Source of the DNA: CAYVBJ01 sp964415185
GTDB lineage: Bacteria; Bacteroidota; Rhodothermia; Balneolales; Balneolaceae
Direction of reading: 5' to 3'
Assembly: GCA_964415185.1 (NCBI GenBank)
Contig: CAYPZI010000071.1
Span: forward strand, 1-13,969
DNA length: 13,969 nucleotides
Shown: piece after piece, positions 7,983-13,930 of the stretch
How positions within the stretch are numbered: the first letter of the stretch is position 1
Layout of the letters: every line of letters starts with the position of its first letter
Translations under genes and position numbers: made by a program
The notes under the pieces: generated by a model
The model's database searches: none
The model's input: only the letters and a program-made list of their open reading frames with translations
What the model was told of the DNA's origin: nothing

Positions 7983-9731
7983 GTGCTGAATTTATACAGA
8001 GGGGACAAATTTAAAATCTCTGCAGTTGTCGCCATACTTATTTGTATGGTTGCAGGTTTTTTTATGCTTACTTATATCAATAGTAATATAGAGACCGGGG
8101 TCAGAGGCTACCTGATTGGCGAAACACTTTGGTCTAAAGCGCAAAAAAAAGCTGCACTGTCTTTGGTAAAATATTTGAATAACGGAAACCCTGCTTCATA
8201 TGAATCTTTTAATAATTCACTTGACGCTCTCGAGGGATATAAACAGGCAAGATTGTCATTGTTATCTGATCCGCCCGATTATGAACACGCTATGCAGGGA
8301 TTTGTGAAAGGCGGCACCCATGAAGATGATGCTCTCTATATGGTCAGGTTATATAAATATTTTAACTCATTCCCGGACATTCAGGAAGCTTTTAGGATTT
8401 GGCAAAAGGGAGATGATAAAATAGAAGAATTGGTTGCACTTGCCGATACAATTGGTCTCAAATTATCAAATCAGGAATTGAGTTTAACCGAAACAGAAAA
8501 TGAACACTATTTAAATAAAATCCTTGTAATGGATCAGGCTTTAACTCAGCTTGAAATCGATTTCTCTAATAGCCTTCGCAAAGCATCCCTGAAAATTAAC
8601 AACATAATATTTTGGGCAGGTTTTTTGATCGGACTCATATTGGTGGGAGCTGTGGGTGCACTTACGATTGCCATTTTAAATAATACAAAGAAGTGGAACA
8701 GGGAACTGAATGAGGCGCGGGAAAAGCTGCAAAAAATTGTTGAAAACTCGGGCGATGTTATCTATTTAATGAATCTTGAAACACGGCAATACAGTTACAT
8801 GAGTTCGTCGGTTGAGAAGATGCTGGGTTATCCTGCTGAAATGGTTATGGAAGGAGGGCCTGATTTCATTTTTGAGAGAACACATCCGGATGATCTTGAA
8901 AGAATAAAAGGCAAATACCAGGGACTTGCGGCCAATGATCTTGAATCGCAGATAAAAATTAACACTGAATTCAGGGTAAAGCGCAGTGATGGCGAGTATA
9001 TTTGGGTAAATAACAAACGCTCACTCATTAAAGATGAAAATGATAACCCAGTTGCGGTAGTTGGGAACGTAAGAGACATCTCCGAAAGGAAAAAGCATGA
9101 AGATGAAATTGACAAATCCCTGAAGGAAAAACAGGTATTGCTGCAGGAAATCCACCACCGGGTTAAGAACAATCTTGCAATTATATCAAGCCTTCTGGAA
9201 TTGCAAAAAGATGGTGTTGATGAAGAAACCAGTGAAATATTCAAGGAAACTCAATCCCGAATACAGTCGATAGCTCTCGTACACGAAAAACTGTATCAGT
9301 CTGACACTCTTGCTGAAATCAACCTGTCGGAATATCTCAATGAACTGACTGATGTAATTGCAGAAGCTTACGGGTCGGAAAGCCGCAAGGTAAAACTCGA
9401 AAAAGAGTTTGATAACCTGAAGATTAATATTACAGACGCAATTCCGCTTGGGCTGGTTTTTAACGAATTGGTGAATAATGCGTACAAACATGCTTTCAAT
9501 GGCAGAAGTGAAGGAATTCTTAAATTAAAATTGAAACACTATGATGCCACCTGGAAATTATCCGTATCAGATAACGGGAAGGGTCTGCCTGGAAATTTTT
9601 CGATCGAAGAGCAGAAATCGCTTGGAATGACTTTGATCAGTGCACTGTCAAACCAGCTTGAGGCAGAGGTGAATATCAGTTCTAACGGCTGGACTACCTT
9701 CGAAATCGATTTTAAAGTTGATAACTATTAA
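7983..9731 (+). CDS. Membrane sensor histidine kinase (sensor domain, PAS, HisKA_2, HATPase)
   Basis: This inner-membrane kinase has two membrane helices (about 12-32 and 206-234) flanking an extracytoplasmic domain of about 170 residues. That domain contains VRGYLIGETLWSKAQK (40-55) and GFVKGGTHEDD (106-116). A PAS domain of the PAS_3 type follows (about 247-372, with HPDDLERIKG and FRVKRSDGEYIWV). The HisKA_2 dimerisation segment reads LLQEIHHRVKNNL, so the phosphoacceptor is His391 or His392. The HATPase domain has the N-box NELVNNAYKHAF (Asn494, Asn498, Asn499), the DNGKG loop (530-534) and SLGMTLI (546-552). The start is GTG at 7983, supported by AGGA at 7972-7975. It appears complete at 582 residues. 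It is probably co-transcribed with bshA. No response regulator is nearby, so it is an orphan kinase; its signal and partner are unknown. Confidence 0.92.
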   Translation: MLNLYRGDKFKISAVVAILICMVAGFFMLTYINSNIETGVRGYLIGETLWSKAQKKAALSLVKYLNNGNPASYESFNNSLDALEGYKQARLSLLSDPPDYEHAMQGFVKGGTHEDDALYMVRLYKYFNSFPDIQEAFRIWQKGDDKIEELVALADTIGLKLSNQELSLTETENEHYLNKILVMDQALTQLEIDFSNSLRKASLKINNIIFWAGFLIGLILVGAVGALTIAILNNTKKWNRELNEAREKLQKIVENSGDVIYLMNLETRQYSYMSSSVEKMLGYPAEMVMEGGPDFIFERTHPDDLERIKGKYQGLAANDLESQIKINTEFRVKRSDGEYIWVNNKRSLIKDENDNPVAVVGNVRDISERKKHEDEIDKSLKEKQVLLQEIHHRVKNNLAIISSLLELQKDGVDEETSEIFKETQSRIQSIALVHEKLYQSDTLAEINLSEYLNELTDVIAEAYGSESRKVKLEKEFDNLKINITDAIPLGLVFNELVNNAYKHAFNGRSEGILKLKLKHYDATWKLSVSDNGKGLPGNFSIEEQKSLGMTLISALSNQLEAEVNISSNGWTTFEIDFKVDNY

Positions 9732-9738
9732 ATCCGAA

Positions 9739-9764
9739 GAAATCATCCGATGGTCGATTTTTTC
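9739..9764 (+). terminator. Probable terminator of the bshA-kinase unit
   Basis: GAAATC-ATC (9739-9747) pairs with GGT and GATTT (9752-9760) around the loop CGAT, with one G-T pair and one bulged C, and leads into six T's (9758-9763). A wider GAAGAAA/TTTCTTC pairing can enclose it. It begins 8 nt after the kinase stop codon. Position and T-run support termination; the stem is imperfect. Confidence 0.5.
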
Positions 9765-9776
9765 TTCATTCAGGAT

Positions 9777-9813
9777 CAGTTTCTGTCACACTATAATAGT
9801 GTTATGTCAACTG
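9777..9813. repeat. 37-nt imperfect palindrome
   Basis: The palindrome is centred on A9795. It has a perfect core ACACTAT-A-ATAGTGT (9788-9802) and outer arms CAGTT (9777-9781) and AACTG (9809-9813) at matching distance. Of the six intervening positions on each side, one pairs normally, two pair as G-T and three do not pair. It overlaps the left end of the 128-bp element at 9797 and contains TATAAT (9792-9797). It could be a hairpin or a dimeric-protein operator; no function is assigned. Confidence 0.5.
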
Positions 9814-9924
9814 TAAACCCGCAAAGTTTTATCTCAGTGTTGCTTCCGTTTTCTCCAGATGCTGCCATTTCAGAAAGGAAACTTTGCGGGTTTTGTCCGA
9901 CATTTTAAAATTGACACAGCACTA
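9797..9924. mobile_element. 128-bp inverted-repeat element, MITE-like or IS remnant
   Basis: Terminal inverted repeats TAGTGTTATGTCAA (9797-9810) and TTGACACAGCACTA (9911-9924) match at 12 of 14 positions. Inside them a second, perfect 15-bp inverted repeat, AAACCCGCAAAGTTT (9815-9829) and AAACTTTGCGGGTTT (9879-9893), encloses 49 nt. The distance between outer and inner repeats differs between sides (4 versus 17 nt). Both ends carry TA at the outer edge, which would fit insertion at a TA dinucleotide as in IS630/Tc1-type elements; that family link is inference. No transposase is encoded. The longest open stretch inside is 34 codons (ATG at 9804 to TAA at 9906-9908). Alternatively it could be a structured RNA locus. 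It lies between the ends of two convergent transcription units, a tolerant insertion site. Confidence 0.5.
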
Positions 9925-10009
9925 GCGGAATTATTTTGAAATGAGAAGGTATACAAATTATTCTTTAGAATTGTAAAATAGAATCAGCATTATAGGGCTT
10001 TATTACATG

Positions 10010-10060
10010 CATAACCTTCGCCGAGTTCGCAGTGACCCCGTCGTGAACGATGCGGTTATG
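10010..10060. repeat. REP-like compound palindrome
   Basis: Outer arms CATAACC (10010-10016) and GGTTATG (10054-10060) pair perfectly. Inside, GTTCGC (10025-10030) pairs with GTGAAC (10043-10048) with one G-T pair, and GAC (10034-10036) pairs with GTC (10040-10042) around CCC. It is much richer in GC than its surroundings. The minus-strand reading (GGGGTCACTGCGAACTCGG) resembles the GTCATTGCGA-type dispersed repeats seen in many bacteria. No T-tract follows on the minus strand, so it is not a clear terminator for the phosphodiesterase gene that ends at 10102. The rest of 9925-10101 shows nothing gene-like. Confidence 0.5.
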
Positions 10061-10101
10061 ACACATTTTTCCTGCCACGTTTGCATCCACAAGTTGTGAA
10101 G

Positions 10102-11046
10102 CTATTTTTTGAGTTCAAGAGCCCGGTCGGGATAGTCTGTGATGATACCGTCTACACCCATTTCAAGGTAGGCACGCATCTCTGATATGTCATTGATGGT
10201 CCAGGGTATCAATTTCATTCCGCCAGCATGTACATTTTCGATCATGTTTCGGTTTATATTTTTGTAGTACGGACTGTAAATATCGGGAGTAAAGCCAAGC
10301 CGGTTCAAATATTCTTCCACGGTTTCCCTGTTTTCAACCAGCAATGCAATGCTGATATCAGGATCGATTTCGCGCATGGCCTTGAGTGTATTTACATCAA
10401 AAGACTGTACGACAGACCGGCTCGTGATGCCCAGTGACTGCATGTCGTCATAAAGAAGTTCTGCAAAGGTATCAGGTTCGGGAACCATGATACTGTAGTA
10501 TTCGGGGTTGCTTTTGGTTTCGATGTTATAAGAAACAGGCTCAAGGTTATGCTCGCTGACAAACTGCTCAATTTGTCGAATTGCCTCTCTAAAAAGTGGC
10601 TTATGAGCTTCAACAGGTTTTTGATCCGGAAAATCGGGATTTCCCCTCTTACCCACATCGAATTTTTGAATTTCTTCCGCTGTCATTTGGAAAATATTCA
10701 ATTCTTGAGCCTCATTTTCAGTTACCGGAGTACCATCCGGTTTTGTGCTGATTTTATGATTAAACCATGGTTCGTGTGAAACAACGAGCTGGCTGTCACC
10801 GCTCACTACCAGGTCTAATTCAATCGTATCAACACCGAGTTCTGCGGCTTTTAAAAACGAAGGAATCGTATTTTCCGGGAGTAATCCCCTTGCACCCCGG
10901 TGCCCCTGCAAGTCAAATTCATAAGTTGATTTCTCTTTTTTCGTATCCGTACATGAGCTCAAAGACGCCATACTTAAAACTGAGAAAATGAATATTGCAA
11001 AAAGGCCCGTGTGAAAGGGTGTGTACTGGTAAAATAAATTGCTCAT
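10102..11046 (-). CDS. Glycerophosphodiester phosphodiesterase, lipoprotein
   Basis: This enzyme hydrolyses glycerophosphodiesters to glycerol-3-phosphate and an alcohol; the lipobox places it in the periplasm or on a membrane surface. The signal peptide (hydrophobic about 14-30) ends at LSSC with Cys32 as lipidation site. The GDPD TIM barrel begins LQGHRGARGLLPENT, with catalytic His49 and Arg50, Glu58 of PENT, metal ligands Glu76 and Asp78 (IELDLV), and the second catalytic His91 (VVSHEP). YNIETK (173-178), SVVQSFD and IPWTIN, then GVDGIITDYPDRA, complete the fold. An upstream in-frame ATG at 11109 would add 21 residues inside the preceding gene. I chose 11046 because AGGA (11055-11058) lies 8 nt upstream, the ATG follows the upstream TGA by one base, and the result has a normal signal peptide. 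It is translationally coupled to the nucleotidyltransferase. The 314-residue length is normal. Confidence 0.9.
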   Translation of the reverse strand: MSNLFYQYTPFHTGLFAIFIFSVLSMASLSSCTDTKKEKSTYEFDLQGHRGARGLLPENTIPSFLKAAELGVDTIELDLVVSGDSQLVVSHEPWFNHKISTKPDGTPVTENEAQELNIFQMTAEEIQKFDVGKRGNPDFPDQKPVEAHKPLFREAIRQIEQFVSEHNLEPVSYNIETKSNPEYYSIMVPEPDTFAELLYDDMQSLGITSRSVVQSFDVNTLKAMREIDPDISIALLVENRETVEEYLNRLGFTPDIYSPYYKNINRNMIENVHAGGMKLIPWTINDISEMRAYLEMGVDGIITDYPDRALELKK

Positions 11047-11047
11047 G

Positions 11048-12049
11048 TCAGCTTTCCTGTTGAATAATGGTATGATCACCGGCGTGAATGGTACCGGATA
11101 CATTTTCAATTTCAGTAAAATTACCCACAGTTGACCTATTGAGGGTGCAGTGCTTAATTGCAGCCTCTTCCTGGATAATGCTCTCGCTTATTTTAGAGGC
11201 ATCGATTGAAGTTCCCGCCTCAATGCTTACTCCGGGGCCAATCTCACTGTCTTTAATCTTTACATCCTTGCCGATAAAAACCGGAGGATGAATTGTTGTG
11301 TTTTCGTAGGTGCCAAACAGATGATTTTCTTTTTCGAGAATTTGAGAAGTTGCATCAAGCCAGGCCGGCAGAGTTCCACAGTCAAGCCATTCGTCTACGG
11401 TGGCTTTTTTAAATATCTTTCCCTGTTTTAAAAGCCTGTCGAGTGCATCGGTGAGCTGATATTCGCCACCATGGCCTTTAACATTGTTATCTAACAGGTA
11501 CTGGATCTCTTTCATGAGGTTTTCTACATTTTTGAAATAATAGACGCCGATGATCGCCAAATTGGAGATCGGTTCGCTTGGTTTTTCAACAAAACCGGTA
11601 ATCTTGTCATCTTCATGGACGGCTACTCCGAATCTTGACGGATCATCCACTTCCTTCAGCCAGATGACGCTGTCGGCTCCTTCCAATGAGACGGTTTCAT
11701 CGGTATCAAATATGGTATCGGCAAATACAATGATAGCTTCTCCCTCCAATTTCTCCTCGGCACAGGCAACGGCATGAGCTGTTCCCAACGCGGTTTCCTG
11801 TATTTTGAAAAAAGCTTTGGCATTGTGTCTCTCGCTCATACCTTTTAGCTTATTTTTGATATCTTTTCCGAAATCCGGGCCGAGTATGAATACAATTTCT
11901 GTTATTTCCTTTTCGAGTGTGCGGGCAAATGTTTCTATAATTCTTTCTACAATCATGGTACCCGCAACCGGTAAAAGGGGTTTGGGTATCGTATGGGAAT
12001 GGGGCCTTACTCTTGTTCCGCGTCCTGCCATGGGAATGATTAATTTCAT
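11048..12049 (-). CDS. Sugar-phosphate nucleotidyltransferase with C-terminal left-handed beta-helix
   Basis: This cytoplasmic enzyme makes NDP-sugars from NTP and a sugar 1-phosphate. The nucleotide-binding loop MAGRGTRVRPHSHTIPKPLLPV spans 7-28; Lys23 is the conserved Lys of the PKP motif. ETALGTAHAV (85-94), FADTIFD with the metal-binding Asp111, GFVEKPSEP (152-160), GGEYQLTDAL (194-203) and WLDCGT (221-226, second metal Asp223) follow, all as in the RfbA/GalU-like superfamily. From about residue 252, hexapeptide-like strands (HPPVFIGKDVKI, DSEIGPGVSIEAGTSI, STVGNFTEIENVSG) form a beta-helix tail, as in archaeal and GlmU-like two-domain members. The sugar (glucose, glucosamine or other) and base cannot be fixed; glucose-1-phosphate thymidylyl- or uridylyltransferase are the main options. 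It is first in an operon with the phosphodiesterase, and divergent from a MurF-type ligase 115 nt away, in keeping with envelope precursor supply. Confidence 0.9.
   Translation of the reverse strand: MKLIIPMAGRGTRVRPHSHTIPKPLLPVAGTMIVERIIETFARTLEKEITEIVFILGPDFGKDIKNKLKGMSERHNAKAFFKIQETALGTAHAVACAEEKLEGEAIIVFADTIFDTDETVSLEGADSVIWLKEVDDPSRFGVAVHEDDKITGFVEKPSEPISNLAIIGVYYFKNVENLMKEIQYLLDNNVKGHGGEYQLTDALDRLLKQGKIFKKATVDEWLDCGTLPAWLDATSQILEKENHLFGTYENTTIHPPVFIGKDVKIKDSEIGPGVSIEAGTSIDASKISESIIQEEAAIKHCTLNRSTVGNFTEIENVSGTIHAGDHTIIQQES
11055..11058 (-). promoter_or_regulatory. Shine-Dalgarno that decides the phosphodiesterase start
   Basis: On the minus strand this reads AGGA, 8 nt before the ATG at 11046-11044. 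It lies inside the last codons of the nucleotidyltransferase, whose TGA (11050-11048) is separated from the ATG by one base. This favours the ATG at 11046 over the in-frame ATG at 11109. Confidence 0.7.
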
Positions 12050-12093
12050 AGTTTATCTCAGCTTATTTATGTTTATTTTTATTGAATTCATAC

Positions 12094-12101
12094 CAAATAT
12101 A
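12094..12101 (-). promoter_or_regulatory. Candidate Bacteroidetes-type -7 box for the nucleotidyltransferase operon
   Basis: On the minus strand this reads TATATTTG, an exact match to TAnnTTTG, about 45 nt before the start codon at 12049. No clear -33 TTG is found at the expected distance, so the call is tentative. A sigma70-like alternative (TTTACA with TAATGA) lies further upstream. Confidence 0.3.
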
Positions 12102-12151
12102 AAGATATCATCATTATTTTATAGAAAGTCATTGTAAACATTTGCACTTAG

Positions 12152-12157
12152 AAAGGA
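12152..12157 (+). promoter_or_regulatory. Shine-Dalgarno supporting a TTG start
   Basis: AAAGGA lies 7 nt before TTG at 12165-12167. There is no ATG in frame nearby, so this strong SD fixes the start of the Mur-ligase-like gene. Confidence 0.7.
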
Positions 12158-12164
12158 TTTCCGT

Positions 12165-13862
12165 TTGGATTTTTATACCACTCTTTTAAATCTGTTCCAG
12201 ATCGTTTTTGTTGCGATACTGGTTCGCAGTTCACTTTACCGGGTTCGCTATTTCCTTCATATGTTTCAGCTAAAGGGCTATAAGACCCGGGAGATGTGGA
12301 GCTGGATATCCGATCATTTTTCAAATAAGGTGATTACAACAGAGCATGTGATTATTAATTTACTGATTCTTTCTCTGCTCTATTTTTTATCAGCCAGGTT
12401 AACCCCCACTTCCGTAACCATCATTTTGGGAATATTTATACTATTTTGGTTTGTGCCGGTTGACAGATTCAGGCAGGAAAAGGAAAAAAAGCCACTGGTG
12501 TTCACCGCCCGGATGAAACGTCTGGCAGTTACCCTTTCGCTTTATATTATTCTTCTGTGGTATGCTACAATTGAACTTGCCTATACGGGCTCCGTATTTG
12601 ATGCTGTGACTGTCAGACAGCACGACAGTCTGTTCCTGTCTGCAGATCCGTATATTCTTGCTTTTGGATTTATTTTGACAGATATCCTGGTCCCGTTTTT
12701 TATGATGTCAGCCGCTTATGCGATCAAACCTGTTGAAAGATATATTCAAAACGGATTTAAGAAAAAAGCGAGAAAAAAACTTGCCTCTCTTCCTCATCTT
12801 AAAGTCGTTGCCATAACAGGCAGTTACGGAAAGACCAGCACCAAATTTTTTCTCGAAACTTTTTTAAGGGAGAGATACAATGTTTGCGTAACACCCGGCA
12901 GCTTTAACACGCCGATGGGGATATGTAAAGTTATCAATAATGATTTAAATGCTTCACACCAGGTACTGATTCTTGAAATGGGAGCACGATACCCCGGGAA
13001 CATCCTGGAGCTTTGTAATATTGCAGCGCCGGATGTTTCTATTATTACAAATATTGGTGTAGCCCATCTCGAAACTTTCGGTTCGCGGGAAACTCTTGCT
13101 TATGAAAAGGCAACGCTTGCAAGAGAACTGAAGCAGGGCGGAACATTGGTATTGAATGGAGACGATGAGCGTGTTGCTGCACTTGACTCGCTGAGAGATG
13201 ACGTCAAGGTTGTAAAGGCCGGTGAAAACGGGGCGATAACGGCTTCAAATATTACATACGGGGAAGAAGGATCTGAGTTCGACCTCATCTGGAAAAATGC
13301 TGACGGCGAGACGGAGTCTTCATACAGAATCAAAACAGGACTGCTCGGCAATCATAATATTGAGAATATCGTGATTGCGGCAGCGGCAGCAAGTGAACTC
13401 GGAATTCGGCCTCAAACCATTGCTGTAGCAGCCAAAAACCTCAAGCCTGTAAAGCACCGTCTTGAACTTAAAAAAGAAGGAAATATCTACATTATTGACG
13501 ATGCATTTAATTCCAATCCCACCGGGGCAGAAAATGCAGTGGAGATTTTGACGGGTTTTAAAACCGGAAGAAAAGTGATTGTAACACCGGGTATGATAGA
13601 ACTCGGTGATCTCCAGGAGCAGGCAAACCGCACGTTCGGCGAGCAGATTGCAAAAGCCGGTCTTGATCTTGTTATACTGGTTGGCAAGTCACAAACAAAG
13701 CCGATTTATGAAGGCATTCAGACAGTTATGAACGGTAAACCGGCAAATGTAAGGGTTGTTAATTCACTTTTTGAAGCAAATGATTACCTGAGATCATACC
13801 TGAAACCCGGAGATGTTGTTCTCTATGAAAATGACCTGCCGGACACGTTTAATGAGGGATAG
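12165..13862 (+). CDS. Membrane-anchored MurF-type Mur ligase family protein
   Basis: This ATP-dependent amide ligase resembles MurF, which adds D-Ala-D-Ala to UDP-MurNAc-tripeptide. Residues 1-190 are mostly hydrophobic, with about five membrane helices (near 8-22, 62-76, 82-98, 118-134, 163-186), and replace the usual soluble MurF N-terminal substrate domain. The central ligase domain has the P-loop AITGSYGKTSTK (216-227, Lys223), LEMGARYPG (270-278, metal Glu271), TNIGVAHLETFGS (295-307), YEKATLA with candidate carbamylated Lys315, and NGDD (331-334). The C-terminal domain begins near GLLGNHNIENI (392-402) and has KHRLE (430-434), DDAFNSNPTG (445-454) and VTPGMIELG (473-481). It ends GDVVLYENDLPDTF instead of the usual KGSR-like MurF ending. 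The start is TTG with a strong SD. The 565-residue length exceeds MurF (about 450) by the membrane part. It is divergent from the sugar nucleotidyltransferase. Confidence 0.87.
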   Translation: MDFYTTLLNLFQIVFVAILVRSSLYRVRYFLHMFQLKGYKTREMWSWISDHFSNKVITTEHVIINLLILSLLYFLSARLTPTSVTIILGIFILFWFVPVDRFRQEKEKKPLVFTARMKRLAVTLSLYIILLWYATIELAYTGSVFDAVTVRQHDSLFLSADPYILAFGFILTDILVPFFMMSAAYAIKPVERYIQNGFKKKARKKLASLPHLKVVAITGSYGKTSTKFFLETFLRERYNVCVTPGSFNTPMGICKVINNDLNASHQVLILEMGARYPGNILELCNIAAPDVSIITNIGVAHLETFGSRETLAYEKATLARELKQGGTLVLNGDDERVAALDSLRDDVKVVKAGENGAITASNITYGEEGSEFDLIWKNADGETESSYRIKTGLLGNHNIENIVIAAAAASELGIRPQTIAVAAKNLKPVKHRLELKKEGNIYIIDDAFNSNPTGAENAVEILTGFKTGRKVIVTPGMIELGDLQEQANRTFGEQIAKAGLDLVILVGKSQTKPIYEGIQTVMNGKPANVRVVNSLFEANDYLRSYLKPGDVVLYENDLPDTFNEG

Positions 13863-13878
13863 GGAGGGGTTGGTATAT

Positions 13879-13916
13879 AGTACGTAGTAAGTAGTAAGTA
13901 GTACGTAGTAAGTAGT
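13879..13916. repeat. Heptanucleotide tandem repeat
   Basis: Five full copies plus three bases of AGTA(A/C)GT occur in order AGTACGT, AGTAAGT, AGTAAGT, AGTACGT, AGTAAGT, AGT. It begins 16 nt after the stop codon of the Mur-ligase-like gene and is non-coding. The unit length of seven suggests slippage-prone microsatellite behaviour. Confidence 0.9.
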
Positions 13917-13930
13917 TGTCCATCCCTAAC

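Noticed and set aside
9804..9908. 34-codon ORF as an annotated gene
   Set aside because: No SD, no recognisable domain, and it is contained within inverted-repeat sequence. It is kept only as a low-confidence observation.
9925..10101. Possible tRNA or other RNA gene in the gap before the phosphodiesterase
   Set aside because: The only stable structure is the compound palindrome. No cloverleaf, T-loop GTTCGAATC-like motif or CCA end is present.
11047..11109. Longer phosphodiesterase N-terminus starting at the ATG at 11109
   Set aside because: It would place 21 extra residues before a normal lipoprotein signal peptide and overlap the upstream gene by 62 nt. The ATG at 11046 has a well-placed AGGA and sits one base after the upstream stop.
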